Shown here: piece after piece, positions 24,648 through 32,222 of the stretch
How positions within the stretch are numbered: the first letter of the stretch is position 1
How the letters are laid out: the number at the start of each line of letters is the position of its first letter
Assembly: GCF_000444135.1 (NCBI RefSeq)
Contig: NZ_ATDK01000213.1
Coordinates: 1 to 33,366 of the forward strand
DNA from: Pseudomonas avellanae BPIC 631
Lineage (GTDB): Bacteria; Pseudomonadota; Gammaproteobacteria; Pseudomonadales; Pseudomonadaceae
DNA: 33,366 bases
Reading direction: 5' to 3'
Program-made: the position numbers and the translations under genes
The notes under the pieces: model-generated
What the model was told of the DNA's origin: nothing
The model's database searches: none
Seen by the model: only the letters and a program-made list of their open reading frames with translations

Positions 24648-25274
24648 ATGAGCCTGCATCTGATTATCGGCGACAAACGCTACTCCTCCTGGTCGCTGCG
24701 CCCCTGGCTGGTGCTGGAAATGACCGGTGCGCCCTTCACCGATCAAGTTATCCGCCTCAACCAGCCTGATACCCGCGATAACATTCTCCAGTATTCGCCG
24801 ACCGGCAAAGTGCCTGCGCTGCAGTGCGAGCACGGTACGATCATTGATTCGCTGGCCATTTGCGAATACCTGGTCGAGCGCTTCCCTGACGCCGACTTGT
24901 GGCCGCGTGACATCGCCGCTCGCGCCCAGGCTCGTTCGGCCTGTGCGCAGATGCACAGTGGTTTCGTCAGTCTGCGCTCTAACATGCCGATGGACCTGCG
25001 TCGTGACCAGGCGCTGGAAGTGATTTCTGTCGACACCCAGAACGACATCGACCGCATCGTTGCGCTGTGGGCCGAGTGCCGCGCTGCTGCTGTCGAGACG
25101 GGCCCCTTCCTGTTTGGTCAACCGAGCATTGCCGATGCGTTCTTTGCGCCGGTGGCGATTCGCCTGCGCGGCTATCGTGTCCAGTTGCCTGCCGAGGCGC
25201 TGGCGTACGTTGAAACCCTCTACCAGTGGCCTGCATTCAAGCGCTGGCAGCAGGCTGGTCTGGAGGAGTCCTGA
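24648..25274 (+). CDS. Glutathione S-transferase family protein
   Basis: The protein is 208 aa. The N-terminal thioredoxin-like domain begins MSLHLIIGDKRYSSWSLRPW, where serines at about 13-16 are the likely glutathione-activating residues, and has the cis-proline motif KVPAL and the ESxAI-like DSLAICEYL. The C-terminal half is alpha-helical. The physiological substrate is not predictable from sequence. It is 57 bases after argJ with a clear ggagc ribosome site and 2 bases before the MutT gene, so they may be cotranscribed. Confidence 0.85.
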   Translation: MSLHLIIGDKRYSSWSLRPWLVLEMTGAPFTDQVIRLNQPDTRDNILQYSPTGKVPALQCEHGTIIDSLAICEYLVERFPDADLWPRDIAARAQARSACAQMHSGFVSLRSNMPMDLRRDQALEVISVDTQNDIDRIVALWAECRAAAVETGPFLFGQPSIADAFFAPVAIRLRGYRVQLPAEALAYVETLYQWPAFKRWQQAGLEES

Positions 25275-25276
25275 TC

Positions 25277-26227
25277 GTGAAACGAGTTCATGTGGCCGCC
25301 GCCGTCATTCGTGGTACCGACGGCCGGGTACTGATCGCCCGACGCGCCGACATTCAGCATCAGGGCGGCCTCTGGGAGTTTCCTGGCGGCAAGGTCGAGG
25401 CGGGCGAGACTGTCGAGATGGCGCTTGCACGTGAGCTGCAGGAAGAACTGGGCATTGTGGTGACGGTGGCGCGTCCGTTGATCAAGGTTTGCCATGATTA
25501 CCCGGACAAGCAGGTGCTGCTTGATGTGTGGGAGGTGTCGGCCTTCACGGGCGAACCGCACGGTGCAGAAGGGCAGCCATTGGTCTGGGCGAGCCCTCGT
25601 GAGCTGGCCAATTACGACTTTCCGGCAGCCAATCAGCCGATCGTCGCCGCGGCACGCTTGCCCGGCGAGTACCTGATCACGCCCGAAGGGCTGGACAACA
25701 TCGAGTTGCTGCGCGGTATGCAGAAGGCCATTGCAGGCGGAATCAAGCTGGTGCAACTGCGAGCGCCGGGTGGCTATGACCCGAAGTACCGCGATCTGGC
25801 GGTGGATGCGGCAGGTTTGTGTGCAGGCAAGGCGCAACTCATGCTCAAAGGCCCTCTGGAGTGGCTGGGCGACTTCCCTTCCGCTGGTTGGCACCTGACG
25901 GCACAGCAACTGCGCAAGTACGCCAGTAATGGGCGTCCGTTCCCCGAGAGTCGCTGGCTGGCTGCGTCCTGCCACAGCGCCGAAGAGCTGGCACTGGCAG
26001 AGCAGATGGGCGTGGATTTCGTCACCCTGTCACCGGTTCAGCCCACCCTGACTCACCCGGATGCACAGCCGCTGGGTTGGGAGCAGGCGGCGCAATTGAT
26101 CGCAGGCTTCAACAAGCCCGTCTTTCTGCTGGGCGGCGTAGGCCCTGCGCAGCGCCAACAGGCCTGGGAAAGCGGCGCACAGGGCGTGGCGGGAATACGC
26201 GCGTTCTGGCCTGACAAGATCGTTTGA
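25277..26227 (+). CDS. mutT: MutT-type Nudix hydrolase fused to a ThiE/TenI-like domain
   Basis: The protein is 316 aa, more than twice the size of E. coli MutT. Residues 1-130 are a Nudix hydrolase with a full Nudix box, G38-x5-E44-x7-R52-E53-L-x-E56-E57-L-G59-I60, expected to clear 8-oxo-dGTP. Residues from about 135 to the end resemble the TIM barrel of thiamine-phosphate synthase/TenI (LVQLRAPG, then FVTLSPVQPT and LLGGVGPAQ). The second domain appears to lack clear phosphate-handling detail for ThiE, so its job is uncertain. The start is GTG 25277, two bases after the GST stop. I recall this fusion as usual in Pseudomonas. Confidence 0.85.
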   Translation: MKRVHVAAAVIRGTDGRVLIARRADIQHQGGLWEFPGGKVEAGETVEMALARELQEELGIVVTVARPLIKVCHDYPDKQVLLDVWEVSAFTGEPHGAEGQPLVWASPRELANYDFPAANQPIVAAARLPGEYLITPEGLDNIELLRGMQKAIAGGIKLVQLRAPGGYDPKYRDLAVDAAGLCAGKAQLMLKGPLEWLGDFPSAGWHLTAQQLRKYASNGRPFPESRWLAASCHSAEELALAEQMGVDFVTLSPVQPTLTHPDAQPLGWEQAAQLIAGFNKPVFLLGGVGPAQRQQAWESGAQGVAGIRAFWPDKIV

Positions 26228-26235
26228 GTCGCACC

Positions 26236-26330
26236 AGAGGACGCGGAGCGTCCAGAACGGCATACGACGCAGAGCGTCGCACGATGGTTGAAGTTATCGT
26301 TCCGCACGCTCCAGCGTCGGAACGCCTCGT
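26236..26330. repeat. Intergenic palindromic repeat cluster (REP-like)
   Basis: Three hairpins follow one another: GGACGC-gga-GCGTCC (26239-26253), CGACGC-aga-GCGTCG (26265-26279), and a long one from CGTTCCG (26298-26304) to CGGAACG (26318-26324) whose inner ACGCT/AGCGT also pairs. I recall this type of GAGCGTC/GTTCC repeat from P. syringae genomes, but no second copy occurs in this window. It fills the space between two convergent genes and may stop transcription or stabilise 3' ends from both sides. Confidence 0.7.
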
Positions 26331-26354
26331 GTCACAGGTCTGCGAATTGGCCTA

Positions 26355-26933
26355 TCAAACCGGCTTGGGCGCGGGCTCCCAGAGTATCTCGGCGATGCCT
26401 TGCCTTCTGGCGATCAGTCGCGCAGCGACGAACAGCAGGTCCGACAGCCTGTTGATGTACGCAAGCCCGGCGCCTTCCAATGGCTCGACTGCGTTCAAAT
26501 GCTGGCAGCGGCGTTCGGCGCTGCGGGCCAAGCTGCGGCAGATGTGCGCTTGGGCGATCAACGTCGAGCCACCGGGCAAAATGAAGTTTTCCAGCGGCCC
26601 CAGCTCTTCATTCCACACATCAATGGCCGCTTCCAGCCGCTTCACCTCTGCACTGTTCAGCGCCTTGTAAGTCGGCATCGCCAGCTCCCCGCCCAGATCG
26701 AACAGCCGATGCTGGCAGGGCACAAGCACCTCGATCACTTCGTTAAGCGCCGGCACGCGCCGAGCCTCATCAACAAGCCCCGCCAGCAACAGCCCGAGCT
26801 GACTGTTGAGCGTATCGACCTCACCGATCGCTTCGACGCGTGGATGGTCCTTGGGCACCCGACGGCCGTCGCCCAGTCCGGTTTCTCCGGTGTCGCCAGT
26901 GCGTGTGTATATCTTCGACAAACGAAAGCCCAT
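26355..26933 (-). CDS. Cob(I)alamin adenosyltransferase, PduO type
   Basis: The protein is 192 aa. The N-terminal YTRTGDTGETGLGDG is the ATP-binding P-loop-like signature of the PduO class, followed by EVDTLNSQLG and a later helix with RSLARSAERR. The enzyme moves the adenosyl group of ATP to cob(I)alamin to form coenzyme B12. An aggaa site precedes ATG 26933. It starts 15 bases after the histidine kinase stop on the same strand, so the two are probably cotranscribed. The symbol used for it varies between species and is left blank. Confidence 0.9.
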   Translation of the reverse strand: MGFRLSKIYTRTGDTGETGLGDGRRVPKDHPRVEAIGEVDTLNSQLGLLLAGLVDEARRVPALNEVIEVLVPCQHRLFDLGGELAMPTYKALNSAEVKRLEAAIDVWNEELGPLENFILPGGSTLIAQAHICRSLARSAERRCQHLNAVEPLEGAGLAYINRLSDLLFVAARLIARRQGIAEILWEPAPKPV

Positions 26934-26948
26934 TGCTACGATTCCTGA

Positions 26949-28985
26949 TCAAGACTTGGAAATGACCTGCTGCTGAACATTCACCTGATTGGCTACCAGC
27001 GGTAAGCGCAGGGTAAAGCAGGTGCCCGTGCCGAGGGAGGACTGCACCTCCATCTGGCCTTTGTGGTTGTTGGTGATGATGAAGTACGACACCGACAGAC
27101 CCAGCCCGGTGCCCTGACCAATCTCCTTGGTGGTAAAGAACGGCTCGAACGTACGTTTGCGAACGCTCTCCGACATGCCGATGCCGTTGTCTTCCACCTG
27201 AATCTCGGCCCACGGCGGATTGAGACGAGTGCGCAGGATAATTCGTCCGGGCTCCTCGCTCTCGGGTCGCTGGTGAATCGCCTGAGCAGCGTTTTTCAGC
27301 AAGTTCAGCAGCACTTGCTCCAGCTCGTTGGCGATGCACGGCACCGGACCGAGCTCCGCGTCGAACTGACGAATGATGTGCTGGCCCTTGAAGTCGAAAC
27401 CGATGGTCAGGTCGAAGTCGTTACTGGCGATCTCCACGGCCTGATCAACCAGTGCCGGCAAGTCGCTGGGCGACAGCTGACGGCTGCTCAAACGGCTGAA
27501 GTTGAGCATGTGGCTGACGATTTTCGCAGCTCTTGCACCGGCCTGCTGAATGCCGTCGAGCAGCTTCGGCACGTCGCGGCTTTCCAGGTAAAGATTGACC
27601 TGCGCCAGATCGATGCCGTCGGCCTCGGCCTGTTCGATGTTCTTTGGCAGTTCCGGAGACAGGCGCCGTCGGATGTTTTGCACGTTGTGCAAAATCGCCC
27701 CCAGCGGGTTGTTGATCTCATGCGCCATGCCCGCCGCCAGCCCGCCGACTGACAGCATTTTCTCCGACTGCACCATCATTTCTTCCAGGGAAATACGCTG
27801 GGTGATGTCATCGATGCGGATCACTACGCCGCGCCCGGCATCGCCGGTCAGCGGGTAGAAAGTCAACGCATAGTGGCGCGTCTCATCGTTCTTGATCCAG
27901 TTCACACGCTCGATCTTGGTCACACTGTGCCGCTCGACCGTGTGCTTGATCTGCGGCAAAAACGAACGCATCGGCTCGAATGCGAGAAAAATCGGCTGAT
28001 TCAGCGCCTCGTCCAGCGTCGTCCCGGAAAGTGCGGTCGCCTCCTGATTCCACTGGGTCACGTACAACTGCTCATCCAGCGCGATCATCGCCGAAGGCAT
28101 CGAATCGATGATGCTATTGAGGTAGTTCTGAAAACCGGTGAGCTTCTTCTCGATCTTGCTGCGCACCTGAACTTCCAGCTCCAGCTTGCGGTTGGTGTGG
28201 CGGGTTTCCTCGGCCAGCCCCTGGGCCTGATCGTAGGCTTCCTGGGAATCGTCACGGGCGCGCTTGAGTTGCTGCTCGCGCGCCTCGATTCGCGACAACA
28301 TGGTATTGAACGCCTCGGCCAGACTGCCGATTTCATCGACGTTGCCGGGCTCCGCGCGCAAGGCGTAGTTTTCTTCGCGGGTCACCTGCCGAGACAACTC
28401 TTCGAGTTGGTAGATAGGCTCGGTGATCAAGCGCCTGATCTGCCGCGCCACCACCAGCCACAGCAACACGCTGAACACCAGAATGCCAAGGCTGGCGGTC
28501 AGCGTGCCGGTATAGAACGCGGGCGGCAGCTCGCTGCTGGCTACCAGCAACAGATGCCCGGGCGGCTCGTCTCCCTTGGGCACGGTGATCACCTGCGTGC
28601 TGCGAAACTCGGTCAGGCGCCAGCTATCGAGGTCTTTGAAGTGCCTGGGCAGTTCAAGGCTCTGACCCTGTTGCATCTGTTCAAGCCGCTCGCCGTCGTT
28701 GTCATACAGCGCGGCCGCTCTTAGCGGCCCGTAGCTTTTCAGCTCCTTGAGCAGGGCGCGTGCCTCGGTCGGCGAGTACAAGGCCCGCTCGTTTAGGTTG
28801 GCGCTGCTGATCAGCCGGCCGATGGTCTGCAAGGCCTGTGGCGCCATCGCCTCTTGAGAGATGTAATAGGCGGCGCCGATGAAGGTCAGGTTGGCGACCA
28901 GCAGCACGGTGGTCATCAGGACCAGCAGCGCAGCCAGCAGTTTCTGACCGACCGGCAGGTTTTCCAGGCGTTGACGCAAAGGCAT
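26949..28985 (-). CDS. Membrane sensor histidine kinase (orphan)
   Basis: The protein is 678 aa. Order of parts: TM1 about 17-41; a periplasmic sensor of about 120 residues; TM2 about 162-181; a HAMP linker about 182-236; a coiled coil to about 285; a PAS domain about 288-400; a HisKA domain with the phospho-acceptor His422 (GMAHEINNPLGA); and a HATPase with N box NLLKNAAQA (561-569), G1 EDNGIGM (598-604) and G2 GTGLGLS (625-631). No receiver domain or response regulator gene is adjacent, so its partner is unknown. It lies between panE-like and adenosyltransferase genes, with short gaps. Confidence 0.92.
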   Translation of the reverse strand: MPLRQRLENLPVGQKLLAALLVLMTTVLLVANLTFIGAAYYISQEAMAPQALQTIGRLISSANLNERALYSPTEARALLKELKSYGPLRAAALYDNDGERLEQMQQGQSLELPRHFKDLDSWRLTEFRSTQVITVPKGDEPPGHLLLVASSELPPAFYTGTLTASLGILVFSVLLWLVVARQIRRLITEPIYQLEELSRQVTREENYALRAEPGNVDEIGSLAEAFNTMLSRIEAREQQLKRARDDSQEAYDQAQGLAEETRHTNRKLELEVQVRSKIEKKLTGFQNYLNSIIDSMPSAMIALDEQLYVTQWNQEATALSGTTLDEALNQPIFLAFEPMRSFLPQIKHTVERHSVTKIERVNWIKNDETRHYALTFYPLTGDAGRGVVIRIDDITQRISLEEMMVQSEKMLSVGGLAAGMAHEINNPLGAILHNVQNIRRRLSPELPKNIEQAEADGIDLAQVNLYLESRDVPKLLDGIQQAGARAAKIVSHMLNFSRLSSRQLSPSDLPALVDQAVEIASNDFDLTIGFDFKGQHIIRQFDAELGPVPCIANELEQVLLNLLKNAAQAIHQRPESEEPGRIILRTRLNPPWAEIQVEDNGIGMSESVRKRTFEPFFTTKEIGQGTGLGLSVSYFIITNNHKGQMEVQSSLGTGTCFTLRLPLVANQVNVQQQVISKS

Positions 28986-29029
28986 TGGGCGAGCCGCATT
29001 GAGGTGTGATGCGAGCAGGGTAGCGCGGG

Positions 29030-30016
<987 letters not shown>

Positions 30017-30043
30017 TCACAGTGAACGCAGGAAAAGTCTCGT

Positions 30044-30049
30044 TATAAT
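30044..30049 (+). promoter_or_regulatory. Probable -10 element for yajQ
   Basis: A perfect TATAAT at 30044-30049 lies 70 bases before the yajQ start. The -35 region at 17 bases upstream (AGTGAA, 30021-30026) is weak. The region also has to serve the divergent panE-like gene. Confidence 0.55.
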
Positions 30050-30119
30050 GAGCGTTCTTTCACACCGTCAAGTCATGCGTGCCCAAATCGTGCGCACGCC
30101 GTTTATCTGGAGAACATAC

Positions 30120-30599
30120 ATGCCCTCGTTCGACGTAGTGTCCGAATTGGATAAACACGAAGTCACGAATGCCGTCGACAACGCCATCAAAGAGCTGGAC
30201 CGCCGCTATGACCTTAAAGGCAAAGGCACGTTCGAGTTCAAGGAACTGACCGTTACGCTGACCGCCGAAGCCGACTTCCAGCTGGAAGCGATGATCGAGA
30301 TTCTTAAGCTGGCGCTGGTCAAGCGCAAGATCGACGGCAAATGCCTGGAAGTCAAAGACGCCTACGCATCCGGCAAACTGATGAAGCAGGAAGCTGTACT
30401 GCGCGAAGGCATCGACAAGGAGCTGGCGAAGAAAATCGTCGCTCACGTCAAGGAAGCCAAACTCAAGGTCCAGGCCGCCATTCAGGGCGAGCAGGTACGC
30501 ATTACCGGCAAGAAGCGCGACGACCTGCAAGAGGCCATCGCTGCACTGCGCGCCTACGATTCGGGCATGCCGCTGCAGTTCAACAACTTCCGCGACTGA
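30120..30599 (+). CDS. yajQ: Nucleotide-binding protein YajQ (UPF0234)
   Basis: The protein is 159 aa. It begins [20 protein letters not shown], the family start, and contains two ferredoxin-like half domains (DRRYDLKGK at about 28-36 in the first; [21 protein letters not shown] in the second is close to the family's C-terminal motif). YajQ proteins bind nucleotides; a Xanthomonas homologue binds cyclic-di-GMP, and P. syringae YajQ was reported to promote phage phi6 transcription. ATG 30120 is preceded by ggagaac. An in-frame ATG 24 codons upstream lies on the presumed promoter and is rejected. Confidence 0.96.
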   Translation: MPSFDVVSELDKHEVTNAVDNAIKELDRRYDLKGKGTFEFKELTVTLTAEADFQLEAMIEILKLALVKRKIDGKCLEVKDAYASGKLMKQEAVLREGIDKELAKKIVAHVKEAKLKVQAAIQGEQVRITGKKRDDLQEAIAALRAYDSGMPLQFNNFRD

Positions 30600-30614
30600 A
30601 TATTTGCACTGAGC

Positions 30615-30689
30615 GCCGGGGAACCCTGTGTCACCCGGCCAGTCCGAATCGCCTTGAGCGTTGAAGCGACGGCAGCCCGCCGCCGCTTC
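30615..30689 (+). other. Two hairpins between yajQ and mscS
   Basis: GCCGGG (30615-30620) pairs with CCCGGC (30634-30639), and GAAGCG-a-CGGC (30663-30673) pairs with GCCG-c-CGCTTC (30679-30689) with one A-C mismatch. Neither is followed by a T-tract, so they are not ordinary intrinsic terminators. They may protect the yajQ 3' end or reduce readthrough. Confidence 0.45.
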
Positions 30690-30721
30690 GATGTCAGTTC
30701 GTGACGGGTAAGGAGATAACG

Positions 30722-31552
30722 ATGGATTTAAACGCAGAAGTCGGTCATCTGTGGCAAGCGTCGCAGGCGTGGATTCCGATGATCATGGAATACGGCAGCC
30801 GTTTGCTGCTGGCACTGGTCACACTGTGCGTAGGCTGGTGGCTGATCAACAGGCTCACCGGCAAACTGGGTGCGCTGCTGGCGCTGCGCCACGCCGATCT
30901 GGCCTTGCAGGGCTTTGTCAGCAACCTGGCGAACATCATTCTGAAAATCCTGCTGGTGGTCAGCGTCGCATCGATGATCGGCGTCGAAACTACCTCGTTC
31001 GTGGCCGCTATCGGTGCTGCCGGTCTGGCCATCGGCCTGGCCTTGCAGGGCAGCCTGGCAAACTTCGCGGGCGGCGTGCTGATTCTGCTGTTTCGCCCGT
31101 TCCGCATTGGTGACTGGATCGAAGCTCAGGGTGTCGCGGGAACCGTCGACAACATCCAGATCTTCCACACCGTGCTGCGCACCGGCGATAACCGCACCGT
31201 GATCATGCCCAACGGCAACCTGTCCAACGGCATCATTACCAACACCAACCGACAGCCGACCCGCAAGATCTCGTTCGACATCGGCGTCAGCCATGATGCT
31301 GATCTGAGAAAAGCACTGCAGGTCCTGCTGGACATGGCCGACGACCCCCGCATATTGCAAGACCCGGCCCCGCAGGCCGTGGTGGCAACGCTGGGCGAAA
31401 ACGCAATCACCCTGTCGCTGCGCGTCTGGACCAAGACCGGCGACATGGGCGACGTGAGCTCGATGTTCAACATCGAAGCGCGTGACCGCTTGAAGGACGC
31501 AGGCATCGAGATACCTGCGCCGCAGCGCATGCTGCGGGTGGTTCAGGAGTAG
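30722..31552 (+). CDS. mscS: Small-conductance mechanosensitive channel, MscS family
   Basis: The protein is 276 aa, close to E. coli MscS. It has three membrane segments (about 26-44, 66-88, 91-122) and the pore-lining TM3 pattern of Gly/Ala: GLAIGLALQGSLANFAGGV (101-119). The soluble beta domain follows with FRPFRIGDWIE and MPNGNLSNG, both family hallmarks. The channel opens when membrane tension rises, saving the cell from osmotic downshock. ATG 30722 has the site taaggag just upstream. It may be cotranscribed with yajQ, 122 bases upstream. Confidence 0.94.
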   Translation: MDLNAEVGHLWQASQAWIPMIMEYGSRLLLALVTLCVGWWLINRLTGKLGALLALRHADLALQGFVSNLANIILKILLVVSVASMIGVETTSFVAAIGAAGLAIGLALQGSLANFAGGVLILLFRPFRIGDWIEAQGVAGTVDNIQIFHTVLRTGDNRTVIMPNGNLSNGIITNTNRQPTRKISFDIGVSHDADLRKALQVLLDMADDPRILQDPAPQAVVATLGENAITLSLRVWTKTGDMGDVSSMFNIEARDRLKDAGIEIPAPQRMLRVVQE

Positions 31553-31573
31553 AGGTTGGTGCGGTAAGAGGAG

Positions 31574-31607
31574 GCCCTGGCTTGTAAGAGTCGGGGCTTT
31601 TCTTTAT
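31574..31607 (+). terminator. Intrinsic terminator after mscS
   Basis: GCCCTGGC (31574-31581) pairs with GTCGGGGC (31590-31597) with two G-T pairs and an 8-base loop, followed by TTTTCTTT. It lies 22 bases after the mscS stop. Confidence 0.8.
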
Positions 31608-31670
31608 TTGCAGGTTGAGGAAAAGACTATTTCCATGGTCGATGACTGTCTCTCCGGCACGAACAGTACG

Positions 31671-32186
31671 TTATTTGCTGTAAATGTAACCGTCGTCGTC
31701 CTCATCTTCCTCGTCGATATCCTTGAGTGTTTCTTGATGAGGTACCGGGTAAAGACCCAGTACGGCCGCTACTCCCGCAGATATGCCCATGAGGAAGGGG
31801 GTAGGCTCGGGATACTGCGAAAGTTTTCGATCGGGATCCTCAGTGGGATTAACGCCGCTGCCAGCGGGGAGCTTCATTATCTTCATGCCATCCGCGGTAA
31901 GAATGCAGCGAGGCGGGACTATCTTGCCTTCAAACATTTCCACTATTTCGGCAGTGGGTAACGGCGTGAGTGGTTCGCTGACCTGTGCGCCTGATTCGCG
32001 ATGCGTGAACAAGAAATTCTCGCCGCTTTTCTCGATACGAATCCTTGGGTGATTCTTGGGCTTTGTAGCGTAGTCACCCATCAACTCGTCACACGGGGAC
32101 ACGGACTCTTGCGTACAGCCCGCCAATAGAACCATCCCGGCGACTAAATGCATCCCTACGACGGCCTGACAAAAACGCGTGTACAT
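31671..32186 (-). CDS. Hypothetical lipoprotein with acidic tail, possible T6SS immunity protein
   Basis: The protein is 171 aa. A signal peptide ends in the lipobox LLAGC (20-24), so the mature protein would begin at lipidated Cys24. Cys32 and Cys94 could form a disulfide. A hydrophobic stretch FLMGISAGVAAVLGLYPV (131-148) lies near the C-terminus and is followed by a tail with ten acidic residues in about twelve (DIDEEDEDDD). I do not recognise the family. ATG 32186 has a good aaggaagaa ribosome site; TTG 32204 is an alternative. It begins 36 bases after a Tla3-like gene on the same strand. Immunity proteins of periplasmic T6SS lipases are often lipoproteins, so this role is possible but inferred from place only. 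Confidence 0.7.
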   Translation of the reverse strand: MYTRFCQAVVGMHLVAGMVLLAGCTQESVSPCDELMGDYATKPKNHPRIRIEKSGENFLFTHRESGAQVSEPLTPLPTAEIVEMFEGKIVPPRCILTADGMKIMKLPAGSGVNPTEDPDRKLSQYPEPTPFLMGISAGVAAVLGLYPVPHQETLKDIDEEDEDDDGYIYSK

Positions 32187-32222
32187 ATTTCTTCCTTGTT
32201 CCAATTGAGGGTGCAGTGACCG

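Noticed and set aside
20496..25121. A 1,541-codon open frame on the minus strand opposite secA, argJ and part of the GST gene
   Set aside because: It lies exactly opposite well-supported genes. In GC-rich DNA with strong codon bias, lack of TTA, CTA and TCA on the sense strand leaves the antisense frame open. Its product is His/Val/Gln-rich with no recognisable domain.
26400..26948. Plus-strand frame opposite the cobalamin adenosyltransferase gene
   Set aside because: The minus-strand product has clear PduO-class motifs; the plus-strand product has none.
30048..30119. N-terminal extension of YajQ from an upstream ATG
   Set aside because: The ATG lies on the TATAAT box, and the extension does not match the family start, while ATG 30120 has a ribosome site.
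31608..31961. Plus-strand frame opposite the lipoprotein gene
   Set aside because: The minus-strand product has a signal peptide, lipobox and ribosome site; the plus-strand frame begins inside the terminator region without these.
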